A stretch of 64,000 nucleotides of DNA from Streptomyces finlayi (GTDB lineage Bacteria > Actinomycetota > Actinomycetes > Streptomycetales > Streptomycetaceae). The notes beneath the pieces are model-generated. The model worked only from the letters and a program-made list of their open reading frames with translations, was not told the DNA's origin and did not search any database. A program made the position numbers and the translations under genes. Location of the stretch: NCBI RefSeq assembly GCF_014216315.1, contig NZ_CP045702.1, forward strand, positions 6,758,001 to 6,822,000, read 5' to 3'. Positions within the stretch are counted from its first letter, which is position 1; the number at the start of each line of letters is the position of its first letter. Shown here piece after piece: positions 56,436-64,000 of the stretch.

Positions 56436-56810
56436 TCAGGCAGACTTCCTGCTGTCCCGCGGGTGCACGGCAATGTTCATGGCTCCGGAGCGCAGAACCG
56501 CCAGCCTCTCGGCCAGCACCTCCTCAAGCTCCTCGCGGGTGCGCCGCTCCATGAGCATGTCCCAGTGCGTGCGCGCAGGCTTGCCCTTCTTCTCTTCGGG
56601 GCCATCCCCGTCAACCAGGAGTGCCATGACGCCGCACGCCTTGCACTCCCACTCCGGCGGAATGTCCGCCTCTACCGAGAACGGCATCTCAAATCGATGT
56701 CCGTTCTGGCATGCGTACTCCACCGCCTGGCGCGGGGCCAGATCGATGCCGCGGTCCGTCTCGTAGCTGGTAACCACGAGTCGCGTGCCGCGGAGAGCTC
56801 GCTCACTCAT
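56436..56810 (-). CDS. rbpA: RNA polymerase-binding protein RbpA
   Basis: 124 residues (MSERALRGTRLVVTSYETDR). N-terminal tail, RbpA core with YACQNGHRFEMPF and WECKACG (cysteines), and C-terminal sigma-interaction helix TREELEEVLAERL. Stimulates transcription by sigma-HrdB-type holoenzyme and affects rifampicin sensitivity. A sigma-R-type promoter lies upstream, consistent with disulfide-stress induction known in S. coelicolor. Confidence 0.97.
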   Translation of the reverse strand: MSERALRGTRLVVTSYETDRGIDLAPRQAVEYACQNGHRFEMPFSVEADIPPEWECKACGVMALLVDGDGPEEKKGKPARTHWDMLMERRTREELEEVLAERLAVLRSGAMNIAVHPRDSRKSA

Positions 56811-56871
56811 GAATCGTGCCTCCCGGGCTTGTCGCCCACAGGACAGATGTCGCTGTCGTCGTCATCCGGTC

Positions 56872-56897
56872 AACGTCCGGTCGGCGGTAAAGATTCC
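56872..56897 (-). promoter_or_regulatory. Sigma-R-type promoter of rbpA (GGAAT-N18-GTT)
   Basis: On the minus strand GGAAT (56897-56893), 18-bp spacer, GTT (56874-56872), an exact match to the sigma-R consensus. It lies about 60 nt upstream of the rbpA start. Confidence 0.85.
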
Positions 56898-57084
56898 CGT
56901 TGCCGGTCTGCGTCGCCCGTCGTGCCGCTGCTTGTACTGGGTTTCCAGGGTTTTACGTACCCACCAATGCCCGGTTTGTCACATCCGGCAGAAGTTGTCA
57001 CCCAACGGTTTGGCTTCTTCCGCTCGCAGTAACGGTCCTCCGGGCAGGCCAAAGGCGTACACTACCGGCCTTTCACTTCAACGT

Positions 57085-58449
57085 CTAAATCCGGGCCGGA
57101 ACGGGGTTGCCCGCCGCCGCCACCGCGGCCCGCACCGGCACCCGCGCCAGCAGCACCGTACCGAGCGCGAAGAAGATCACCAACGAGAGCAGCGCCTCCC
57201 GGTAACTGCTGGTCAGCTGGTACGCGAGGCCGAACACGAGGGGCCCCAGCCAGCTCAGCCCGCGGTCGCTCATCTCGTACGCGGAGAAGTACTCGGCCTC
57301 TTTGCCGCGCGGCACCAGGTGGGAGAAGAGCGAGCGCGACAGGGCCTGGCTGCCGCCGAGAACCAGGCCGATGGCGGCCGCCAGGGAGTAGAAGAAGGCC
57401 GGTTCACCCGCCGGAAGCACATACGCGGCCAGAAGAATCAGCGTCCAGACGACCAGGGACGCCAGGATCGTGCGCTTCGCGCCGTACACCCGGGCCAGCC
57501 GCCCCATCCCCAGCGCGCCCGCCACCGCCAGCACCTGCACCAGCAGTACGACCGTGATCAGCGTCGTCTGGTCCAGGCCCAGCTCCTCGGAGCCGTACAG
57601 CGACGCCTGTGAGATCACCGTCTGGATCCCGTCGTTGTAGACGAGGTAGGCCAGCAGGAACGACAGCGTCAGCGGATGACGGCGCATATCGCGAAGGGTC
57701 GCCAGCAACTGCTTCCAGCCCGAGCCGACCGCGCCCGGCCCGCCGGGGCGCACCTTCCGGTCGCGCAGCCGCCGCAGGGGCACGAGGGTGAAGGCGCCCC
57801 ACCAGACGCCCGCGGAGGCGAGGCAGACCCGTACCGCCTCGGACTCGGAGAGACCGAACGAGTCGTGCCCCGTGTAGAGGACGAGATTGAGCACCAGGAC
57901 GAGCGCGCCCGAGGTGTATCCGAAGGCCCAGCCCCGGGAGGAGACCGCGTCCCGTTCGTCGGGCTCCGCGATCTGCGGGAGGTAGGCGTTGTACAGCACC
58001 ATCGACACGGAGATCGAGGCGTTGGCCACTATCAGGAGGAACGCGCCGAGCAGATAGCGGTCGCCGTCCAGGAAGAACATGCCGGTCGTGGCCAGCGCAC
58101 CCGTGTACGCGGCGACGGCCAGCAGGGGCTTCTTGCGCCCCGTGCGGTCCGCCGCGGCCCCCGCCACCGGCATGAGCAGGACGGCCACGACCACGGACAT
58201 CGAAACGGTGTACGCGAACAGCGATCCGGCGCGCACGGGTATGCCCAGCGGGTGAACGAACCCCTCGGCGTCGGCGGCGGCCTTGGCGACCGACGTCAGA
58301 TACGGGCCGAGGAACACCGTGAGGACGCTCGTCGAATAGACGGAGCAGGCGAAGTCGTAGAAGTACCAGCCGCGTTGCTCACGGCGGCGCTCATCGGCCC
58401 CGGTGGGCCGCTCCGCCGGATCGGCCGTTCCTGCGGTACCGGTGCTCAC
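57085..58449 (-). CDS. UMF1-family MFS transporter (Atg22-like)
   Basis: 454 residues from the GTG at 58449 (VSTGTAGTADPA), with GAGGGGG upstream; the frame also opens from 58482. Twelve hydrophobic segments, the N-terminal WYFYDFACSVYSTSVLTVF and central AYLPQIAEPDERDAVSSRGW typical of UMF1/Atg22-like carriers. Likely an amino acid or small-molecule exporter. rbpA follows downstream on the same strand but has its own promoter. Confidence 0.88.
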   Translation of the reverse strand: MSTGTAGTADPAERPTGADERRREQRGWYFYDFACSVYSTSVLTVFLGPYLTSVAKAAADAEGFVHPLGIPVRAGSLFAYTVSMSVVVAVLLMPVAGAAADRTGRKKPLLAVAAYTGALATTGMFFLDGDRYLLGAFLLIVANASISVSMVLYNAYLPQIAEPDERDAVSSRGWAFGYTSGALVLVLNLVLYTGHDSFGLSESEAVRVCLASAGVWWGAFTLVPLRRLRDRKVRPGGPGAVGSGWKQLLATLRDMRRHPLTLSFLLAYLVYNDGIQTVISQASLYGSEELGLDQTTLITVVLLVQVLAVAGALGMGRLARVYGAKRTILASLVVWTLILLAAYVLPAGEPAFFYSLAAAIGLVLGGSQALSRSLFSHLVPRGKEAEYFSAYEMSDRGLSWLGPLVFGLAYQLTSSYREALLSLVIFFALGTVLLARVPVRAAVAAAGNPVPARI

Positions 58450-58495
58450 ACCGCGCCCCCTCGCTGATCCCCGTGCGGACACGGACGGACCGGCG

Positions 58496-59260
58496 TCAGG
58501 CCCAGGCCCCCCGCTCGCTCAGCACCGTGCGCAGCGTCTCGATGTGATCGGTCATGATGCCATCCACTCCGAGGTCCAGGAGCGCCGCCATCCGTTCCGC
58601 GTCGTTGACCGTCCACACGTGCACCTGGAGCCCCCTTGCGTGCGCGGCCCGGAGGAAACCCCGGTCCACCACCCGGATGCCGTTCTGGCTCTCCGGGACC
58701 TGCGCGCACACGGCGCCGGCCCGGAGTGCCGCCGGAATCCCGTACGAACGCAGCCGCAGTCCCAGGACGCCGCGCACGCCGTACGAGGTCGCCAGGCGCG
58801 GGCCCGCCAGCCGGTGGGCCCGGGCCACCCGGGACTCCGAGAACGAGCCGACGCACACCCGGTCCCAGGCGCCGGTTCTGCGGATCAGTCCGACGAGCGG
58901 CGTGAGGGCCGGCTCCGCCTTGATGTCGACGTTCCACCGCGCGTCCGGGAACTCCTCCAGCAGTTCTTCGAAGAGCGGCAGGGGCTCGCGTCCCGCTACG
59001 CGCGCCCGGCTCACCTCGCTCCACGGCAGCGCGGAGATGCGTCCCACGGCATCCGTCACCCGGTCGAGCGTGGTGTCGTGGAAGGCCACCAGCCGGCCGT
59101 CGGACGTCGTGTGCACATCGGTCTCGAAGTAGCGGTATCCGGCGCCCGCGGCCCGCCGGAAGGCCGCCGCGGTGTTCTCCATGCCGTCCGCCGCTCCGCC
59201 GCGGTGGGCGAACGGAATCGTCGAGGGATGGTCCAGGTAGGGATGGCGTCCATGAGTCAT
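58496..59260 (-). CDS. Glycerophosphodiester phosphodiesterase
   Basis: 254 residues. GDPD TIM-barrel motifs FAHRGGAADGMENTAAAF, FETDVHTTSDG and VAFHDTTLDRVT. Hydrolyses glycerophosphodiesters to glycerol-3-phosphate and an alcohol. No signal peptide, so cytosolic. The start codon overlaps the yczE stop (ATGA), so the pair is co-translated. Confidence 0.93.
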   Translation of the reverse strand: MTHGRHPYLDHPSTIPFAHRGGAADGMENTAAAFRRAAGAGYRYFETDVHTTSDGRLVAFHDTTLDRVTDAVGRISALPWSEVSRARVAGREPLPLFEELLEEFPDARWNVDIKAEPALTPLVGLIRRTGAWDRVCVGSFSESRVARAHRLAGPRLATSYGVRGVLGLRLRSYGIPAALRAGAVCAQVPESQNGIRVVDRGFLRAAHARGLQVHVWTVNDAERMAALLDLGVDGIMTDHIETLRTVLSERGAWA

Positions 59261-59946
59261 CGCGGCAGTATCGCCTGCCCGGGTGACAGCCCGGCGGCCC
59301 CGGCGGGGACCGCGGCGGGCTCCGGGGTGACGACGGTGGGCCCCGGGACGGCGAACACACGCAGGAAGAACTGGGCGAGCGGGCCGATCGCCAGGGCGTA
59401 CAGGACCGTGCCGGCGCCCAGCGAGCCGCCGAGCAGGAATCCGGTCACCACGACGGCCACCTCGATCGACGTACGGACCAGCCGGATGGAGCGCCCGGTG
59501 GCCCGGTTGAGGCCGGTCATCAGCCCGTCGCGCGGGCCGGGTCCGAACCGCGCCGAGATGTACAGCCCCGTCGCCGCACCGTTGAGCAGGATTCCGACGG
59601 CCGCCGCCGGGATCTGCGCGCCGAGCCCGTGGATCGCCGGTACGACGGCGAGTGTGCCGTCCATGGCGAGACCGACGACGAAGACGTTGGAGACGGTGCC
59701 GAGACCGGGGCGCTGCCTGAGCGGTATCCACAGCAGCAGCACGATCGCGCCGACGATGATCGAGACGACGCCGATCGAGATGCCGGTCAGCTCGGTGAGG
59801 CCCTGGTGCAGGACACCCCAGGGTTCCAGGCCCAGCTCGGCGCGGACCAGCAGGGCCGAACTGGCCCCGTACAGAGCCAGGCCCCCGTACAGCTGGATCA
59901 GCCGCCGGGTGAGATGAGTCCGGCTCCCGCCGGTGGAATCGGACAA
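59257..59946 (-). CDS. YczE/YyaS/YitT-family membrane protein
   Basis: 229 residues, about five hydrophobic segments (starting LIQLYGGLALYGASSALLV). YczE-like integral membrane proteins are often encoded next to and controlled by MocR regulators, exactly as here. Role unknown (perhaps vitamin B6-related transport). Divergent from the MocR gene with a repeat-rich promoter region in between. Confidence 0.9.
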   Translation of the reverse strand: MSDSTGGSRTHLTRRLIQLYGGLALYGASSALLVRAELGLEPWGVLHQGLTELTGISIGVVSIIVGAIVLLLWIPLRQRPGLGTVSNVFVVGLAMDGTLAVVPAIHGLGAQIPAAAVGILLNGAATGLYISARFGPGPRDGLMTGLNRATGRSIRLVRTSIEVAVVVTGFLLGGSLGAGTVLYALAIGPLAQFFLRVFAVPGPTVVTPEPAAVPAGAAGLSPGQAILPR

Positions 59947-59969
59947 GTGGTGCCCCCTGGTGTGGTGAG

Positions 59970-60063
59970 AGTGGACTGCCGCGTGTCACTCTGTGGCGGG
60001 GGATTGGCTGCCAACTATGGCCAATCCGTGGAAGGTGGACTGATTTCCATGGCGCAGTGGACT
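59970..60063. promoter_or_regulatory. Candidate MocR operator array
   Basis: Three direct GTGGACT repeats (59971-59977, 60035-60041, 60057-60063) spaced 64 and 22 bp, plus an inverted repeat GGATTGGC (60001-60008) N11 GCCAATCC (60020-60027). It covers the yczE/mocR divergent promoters and the mocR start codon. Confidence 0.6.
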
Positions 60064-61548
60064 TCAACGGTCGGTGCGGCTCAGCTCGCACGGCAGCTGC
60101 ATGCACAGCAGGACAGGCCGGCCGGTCCCGGCAGCCGTAAGCCGCCTGCCTACCGTGCGCTCGCCGACGGGGTACGGCTGCTCGTCCTCGAAGGCCGGGT
60201 CCCGGTCGCCGCGCGGCTGCCCGCCGAACGGGAACTGGCGCTCGCGCTCTCCGTCAGCCGTACGACCGTCGCCGCCGCCTACGAGGCGCTGCGGGCCGAA
60301 GGCTTCCTGGAGTCACGCCGGGGCGCGGGCAGCTGGACCGCCGTCCCCGCGGGCAACCCGCTGCCCGCGCGCGGCCTCGAACCCCTGCCCCCGGAGTCTC
60401 TCGGCTCGATGATCGACCTGGGCTGCGCCTCGCTGCCCGCCCCCGAACCCTGGCTGACCCGGGCGGTGCAGGGCGCGCTGGAAGAACTGCCGCCCTACGC
60501 GCACACGCACGGCGACTACCCGGCAGGGCTGCCCGCCCTGCGTCAGATGATCGCCGCCCGCTACACCGAACGCGGCATCGCGACGATGCCCGAACAGATC
60601 ATGGTCACCACCGGTGCGATGGGTGCCATCGACGCGATCTGCCACCTCTTCGCCGGTCGGGGCGAGCGGATCGCGGTCGAGTCGCCCTCGTACGCCAACA
60701 TCCTCCAGCTGATGCGGGAGGCGGGTGCCCGGCTGGTGCCGGTGGCGATGGAGGAAGGGCTCGGCGGCTGGGACATGAACCGCTGGCGCCAGGTTCTGCG
60801 CGACGCCGCGCCCCGCCTCGCCTACGTGGTCGCCGACTTCCACAATCCGACCGGGGCGCTCGCCGACGAGCAGCAGCGGCGCGATCTCGTGGACGCCGCC
60901 CGCTCCGCGGGTACGGTCCTCGTCGTCGACGAGACCATGAACGAGCTCTACCTCGACGCTGACGTCGAGATGCCCCGCCGGGTCTGCGCCTTCGACCCGG
61001 CGGGCAGTACCGTTCTGACCGTCGGCTCGGCGAGCAAGGCTTTCTGGGCCGGGATGCGGATCGGCTGGGTGCGCGCGGCCCCGGACGTGATTCGCAGTCT
61101 GGTGGCGGCCCGCGCCTACGCGGACATGGGTACGCCGGTGCTTGAGCAGCTCGCCATCAACTGGCTTATGCGGACGGGCGGCTGGGAGGAGGCCGTGGAG
61201 ATCAGGCGCGGGCAGGCCCGGGAGAACAGGGACGACCTGGTACGGGCCCTGCGCAGGGAACTGCCGGACTGGGAGTTCGAGGTCCCGCGCGGCGGGCTCA
61301 CCCTCTGGGTCCGCACGGGAGGACTCTCCGGCTCGCGGCTGGCCGTGGCGGGGGAGCGGGTGGGCGTGCGCGTGCCGTCCGGGCCGCGCTTCGGGGTCGA
61401 CGGGGCCTTCGAGGGCTATGTCCGGCTGCCGTTCACCGTGGGCGGTCCGGTGGCGGACGAGGCGGCCCTGCGGCTCGCCGCGGCTGCGGAGCTCGTCGGC
61501 TCGGGCGCGAGCGCGGGGGCCGAGGCGCCCAGGACGTTCGTGGCCTGA
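60049..61548 (+). CDS. MocR-type regulator (GntR HTH fused to class I aminotransferase)
   Basis: 499 residues from MAQWTSTVGAAQLARQL. N-terminal winged HTH (about residues 30-95: LPAERELALALSVSRTTVAA) and PLP aminotransferase-like domain with ADFHNPTGALA, VVDETMNELYL and the PLP-lysine motif VGSASKAFWAGMRIGW. Likely senses PLP or an adduct. It controls the divergent yczE by analogy with MocR-YczE pairs. Confidence 0.92.
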   Translation: MAQWTSTVGAAQLARQLHAQQDRPAGPGSRKPPAYRALADGVRLLVLEGRVPVAARLPAERELALALSVSRTTVAAAYEALRAEGFLESRRGAGSWTAVPAGNPLPARGLEPLPPESLGSMIDLGCASLPAPEPWLTRAVQGALEELPPYAHTHGDYPAGLPALRQMIAARYTERGIATMPEQIMVTTGAMGAIDAICHLFAGRGERIAVESPSYANILQLMREAGARLVPVAMEEGLGGWDMNRWRQVLRDAAPRLAYVVADFHNPTGALADEQQRRDLVDAARSAGTVLVVDETMNELYLDADVEMPRRVCAFDPAGSTVLTVGSASKAFWAGMRIGWVRAAPDVIRSLVAARAYADMGTPVLEQLAINWLMRTGGWEEAVEIRRGQARENRDDLVRALRRELPDWEFEVPRGGLTLWVRTGGLSGSRLAVAGERVGVRVPSGPRFGVDGAFEGYVRLPFTVGGPVADEAALRLAAAAELVGSGASAGAEAPRTFVA

Positions 61549-61556
61549 GGAACGGT

Positions 61557-61611
61557 GAACGGCCGGTGGGCGGGTACGGACAGACAGTCCGTACCCGCCC
61601 ACCGGCCGTTC
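61557..61611. terminator. Bidirectional terminator between mocR and sffA
   Basis: Perfect 25-bp stem (61557-61581 with 61587-61611) with an AGACA loop. It lies between convergent genes. Confidence 0.9.
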
Positions 61612-61623
61612 GTCCTGACCGCG

Positions 61624-63243
61624 TCACCGTTCGGCGATCGCCGGAGCTCCGACCAGCGGGTCCCGGGACACCGGCTCCACGACGGGTGCCTCGACGGCCA
61701 CGGGGACGGGCGCGGTCACGGGCGCCTCGCCGGCCGCCGGCGGCCGTTCGGGCAGCAGGTCGAGCACGGCCTGCCGATGGGCTTCGCTGGTGGCGTCGTC
61801 GTACGGGTCGGGCGTGGCGGGCACCTGGAGCCGCAGGACCGGTCCCGTACCCAGACGCGCATAGCCCCGGCCCGGCGGGACGTCCGGGGTCGGCGTCGTG
61901 TGCGGCTCCACGCCGAGTACGGCCTCGATCTGTTCACGTGACGCCGGACCGAGCACCGCCCTCGCCCGGGTGTGGGTCCGTACGGTCTCGGTCAGCGATT
62001 CGGCGCTGTCGAACTGGTCCGCCATGACGACGGTGACCCCGGCCGCTCTCCCGTGCCGGAGGGGGACCTGGAGAAGTTCCTGCGGGTCGGGCCTGCCGTC
62101 GGCCGCGGCCAGATGACCGAGGACGCTCGGCCGGTCCAGCAGGATCCACAACGGCCGCTTGGTGTCCTCGGGGACAGGGTGCCCGGCCTGGCGGGCCCGG
62201 TTCGCGGCGATCAGCCGTCGCTCCGTCTCGTGGGCCGCCCATTCCAGGGTCGCGAGGGCCCCGGCGAGCCCGCACTCCACGGCGAGCACTCCGGTGCGCC
62301 CGGTCAGGAAGCCGTACTCGCCGGTGCCGCTGCCTTCGACGACGATGATGTCGCCGTTCTGGAGCGCCTGGAGCGCGATGGAGCGCATCAGGGTGGTGGT
62401 GCCGCTGCCGGGCTGTCCGACGACGAGAAGATGGGGTTCGGTGGAACGGGCCCCGGTGCGCCAGACGACCGGGGGTGCGTCGCGGGTGGTGTCGCCGTCC
62501 AGCACGGGCACGGTGCGCTGTACGGAGTCGGCGTCGGTGAAGCCGAGCACGGTCTCGCCGGGCGCGGTCACGAAGCGCTGCGCGGCGATCGAGACGGGCA
62601 GGGCGTCGAGCACCGTCATGACGAGGTGGTTGCTCTCCTCGTCCCAGGTGAAGTGGTACTCGCGGCCGCGGCCGGACTTGGCCTGGAGCAGCTGTTCGAT
62701 CCGGGAGCGGGAGGCCGGTTCGCTGTCGGTGAAGTACGCGGGGTAGTTCACCTGGAGGCTGGTGAGGCGCCCGTCGGCGTCGAAGGTGTGACCGTCGAAG
62801 CCCTTCTCCCAGTCGCCGCCGTGGGAGAACAGCGGACTGGGATCGTCGGCCGTCGAGAAGTAGGGCACGAGCGCCTCGTACAGGGCCTGGAGCCGTCCGG
62901 CCTCCGTCTCGTCGGGGCCGGTCCGCACGGGCGTGCGGTCCCGCCCCTTCCATGCGGCAGCGCTCATCACCGTGATCACGGCCAGCAGAGGCCCGTACGG
63001 GATGAGCGCCACCACGAGCACGCAGGCCGCAGCGAGGAAGAGCGTGGGACCACGCCGGTCCTTAGGCGTTGCGGCCCACTTCCGCCGTCCTGCTGCGGCC
63101 AGCAGCCGCAGACCACGAAGGATCGTGATCAGCGGATGGAGGACGTCGGTGGCACTGTCGGCGGCCGTGCGCGCGATCTCTCGGCTTCGAGTGATCGATG
63201 CGCTGCCGCTGCTCAGAATGCGGGGGAGTGGTCGCCGGGCCAC
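61624..63243 (-). CDS. sffA: FtsK/SpoIIIE-like septal ATPase SffA
   Basis: 539 residues from the GTG at 63243 (AGGAGA upstream). Two hydrophobic segments near residues 68-90, a central domain, then a FtsK-like ATPase domain with GQPGSGTTTLM (residues 276-286) and PLWILLDRP. The usual Walker A lysine is replaced by Thr282. By position after smeA and by length it corresponds to SffA, recruited by SmeA to sporulation septa in S. coelicolor and needed for proper chromosome segregation and spore maturation. Confidence 0.9.
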   Translation of the reverse strand: MARRPLPRILSSGSASITRSREIARTAADSATDVLHPLITILRGLRLLAAAGRRKWAATPKDRRGPTLFLAAACVLVVALIPYGPLLAVITVMSAAAWKGRDRTPVRTGPDETEAGRLQALYEALVPYFSTADDPSPLFSHGGDWEKGFDGHTFDADGRLTSLQVNYPAYFTDSEPASRSRIEQLLQAKSGRGREYHFTWDEESNHLVMTVLDALPVSIAAQRFVTAPGETVLGFTDADSVQRTVPVLDGDTTRDAPPVVWRTGARSTEPHLLVVGQPGSGTTTLMRSIALQALQNGDIIVVEGSGTGEYGFLTGRTGVLAVECGLAGALATLEWAAHETERRLIAANRARQAGHPVPEDTKRPLWILLDRPSVLGHLAAADGRPDPQELLQVPLRHGRAAGVTVVMADQFDSAESLTETVRTHTRARAVLGPASREQIEAVLGVEPHTTPTPDVPPGRGYARLGTGPVLRLQVPATPDPYDDATSEAHRQAVLDLLPERPPAAGEAPVTAPVPVAVEAPVVEPVSRDPLVGAPAIAER

Positions 63244-63280
63244 GTCGGTCTCCTGAAGGGGTGGGAACGGTTGCCGAGCG

Positions 63281-63475
63281 TCAGAACTTGATCCCGCCGA
63301 GCAGGCCGGCGAGGCTCGCCCCGCCCGCCGTGATGCTCGGTGCGATGGCGGTGCCGGCCAGATAGAAGCCGAACAGGGCGCAGATCATGGCGTGCGATGC
63401 CTTGAGGCCGTCCTTCTTGAAGAACAGAAAGACGATGATGCCGAGCAGTACGACGCCCGAGATGGAAAGGATCAT
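63281..63475 (-). CDS. smeA: Small sporulation membrane protein SmeA
   Basis: 64 residues (MILSISGVVLLGIIVFLFFK), with a second hydrophobic stretch (MICALFGFYLAGTAIAP). AGGAGAACGAC precedes the ATG. Matches SmeA (63 residues), which targets SffA to division septa during sporulation. sffA starts 38 nt downstream on the same strand, giving the known smeA-sffA operon. Confidence 0.92.
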   Translation of the reverse strand: MILSISGVVLLGIIVFLFFKKDGLKASHAMICALFGFYLAGTAIAPSITAGGASLAGLLGGIKF

Positions 63476-63789
63476 GAGTCGTTCTCCTGGTTGAGGGGAC
63501 AGTCACCATGAGTCCTTCCAGGATTACGGGAAGTATCTATACGATAAAAGGTGCAATTGGGTGAAAAGCTGACATTTTCACTTGACTGGTGGACAAGGGA
63601 TGGCTGCCCGCGCGGAACAAGTCGACGTTCCGCGACCGGAACGGGCCGTTCAGGGTGATCTCTTGCCTTGAGGGGGCCGGGTCATGTCGGCGCGGGAGCA
63701 GTACCCTGTCGATTCACTCGTACGGCCCCGCGCCGTACTCCCCAGCAGGTCAACGGCAGCGACAACGGTTATGGAAGGCGGTCCGTCCG
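63476..63789. other. Divergent promoter region of smeA and the ankyrin gene
   Basis: No gene seen. An AT-rich tract (about 63530-63590) contains the perfect inverted repeat GTGAAAA (63561-63567) N7 TTTTCAC (63575-63581), a candidate operator, and TATAC/TATAA-like hexamers. Details would need mapped start sites. Confidence 0.5.
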
Positions 63790-64000
63790 ATGAGCGAAAC
63801 CCCCGGTCCCGAGGTGGTCGAGCTGGCGGCCGAGGTCTTCGGCCTGGCCCGCCGCGGTGAGGCCGACGCGCTCGCCGCGTACGTCGACGCGGGCGTCCCC
63901 GCCAACCTCACCAACGACCGCGGCGACTCCCTGCTGATGCTCGCGGCCTACCACGGGCACGCCGAGGCGGTCACGGCCCTCGCCGGCCGGGGTGCCGACC
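63790..64000 (+). CDS. Ankyrin-repeat protein (partial, runs off the window)
   Basis: 70 residues visible from MSETPGPEVVELAAEVFG. Contains an ankyrin repeat (GDSLLMLAAYHGHAEAVTALAGRGAD) preceded by another degenerate one. Protein-protein interaction scaffold of unknown partner; divergent from smeA. The 3' end lies beyond the window. Confidence 0.85.
   Translation, partial: MSETPGPEVVELAAEVFGLARRGEADALAAYVDAGVPANLTNDRGDSLLMLAAYHGHAEAVTALAGRGAD

Overview
This window is chromosomal DNA of a Streptomyces species. Coding sequence is very GC-rich with strong third-position GC bias, GTG starts are common, and the gene content is diagnostic: BldD, sIHF, RbpA, GuaB1, and the sporulation pair SmeA/SffA. 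From memory, the gene order matches the Streptomyces coelicolor core chromosome from bldD (SCO1489) to smeA (SCO1415). The window is therefore mostly conserved core with a few variable inserts. I see no integrated phage, insertion sequence, CRISPR array, tRNA or rRNA.

Layout. 1-10700: bldD (3' end cut by the window edge) diverges from a complete pyrimidine operon, pyrR-pyrB-pyrC-(membrane protein)-carA-carB-pyrD-pyrF, tightly coupled by GTGA/ATGA overlaps and preceded by a PyrR-binding hairpin that buries the pyrR Shine-Dalgarno. 10700-21500: information and one-carbon genes sIHF, gmk, rpoZ, coaBC, metK, priA (with an apparent 3' frameshift), an HTH protein on the minus strand, fmt, rsmB and rpe. 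21500-25500: a SorC-type regulator, an orphan terpene synthase, and the GMP-reductase-like guaB1 behind a potentially structured leader. 25600-30500: an aldehyde dehydrogenase, an Lrp/AsnC regulator, and a pair resembling DavA/DavB (lysine 2-monooxygenase pathway) with repeated upstream motifs. 30700-35900: a uracil/xanthine permease, a divergent MFS/ROK pair with a palindromic operator, and the C-terminal remnant of a chitinase still attached to a chitinase-type promoter.

36000-41800: an FMN riboswitch followed by ribD-ribE-ribM-ribBA-ribH and then hisE-hisG. 41800-48100: a PH-domain membrane protein, two tandem CNNM/CorC-type membrane proteins, an EccA-like AAA ATPase and a small P-loop kinase. 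48200-56400: a Tat-exported C39-type protein, an acyl-CoA dehydrogenase, a second Lrp/AsnC regulator, a YtcJ-type amidohydrolase, ppm1 and fxsA. 56400-64000: rbpA with a sigma-R-type promoter, an MFS exporter, a GDPD/YczE pair divergent from a MocR regulator, the sffA/smeA sporulation operon, and the 5' end of an ankyrin-repeat gene.

The strongest leads are the truncated chitinase with an intact promoter, the priA 3' frameshift, the DavAB-Lrp cluster with shared phased motifs, the guaB1 leader, and the MocR/YczE and ROK/MFS operators. All identifications come from reading the sequence and from remembered family features. No database search was run.
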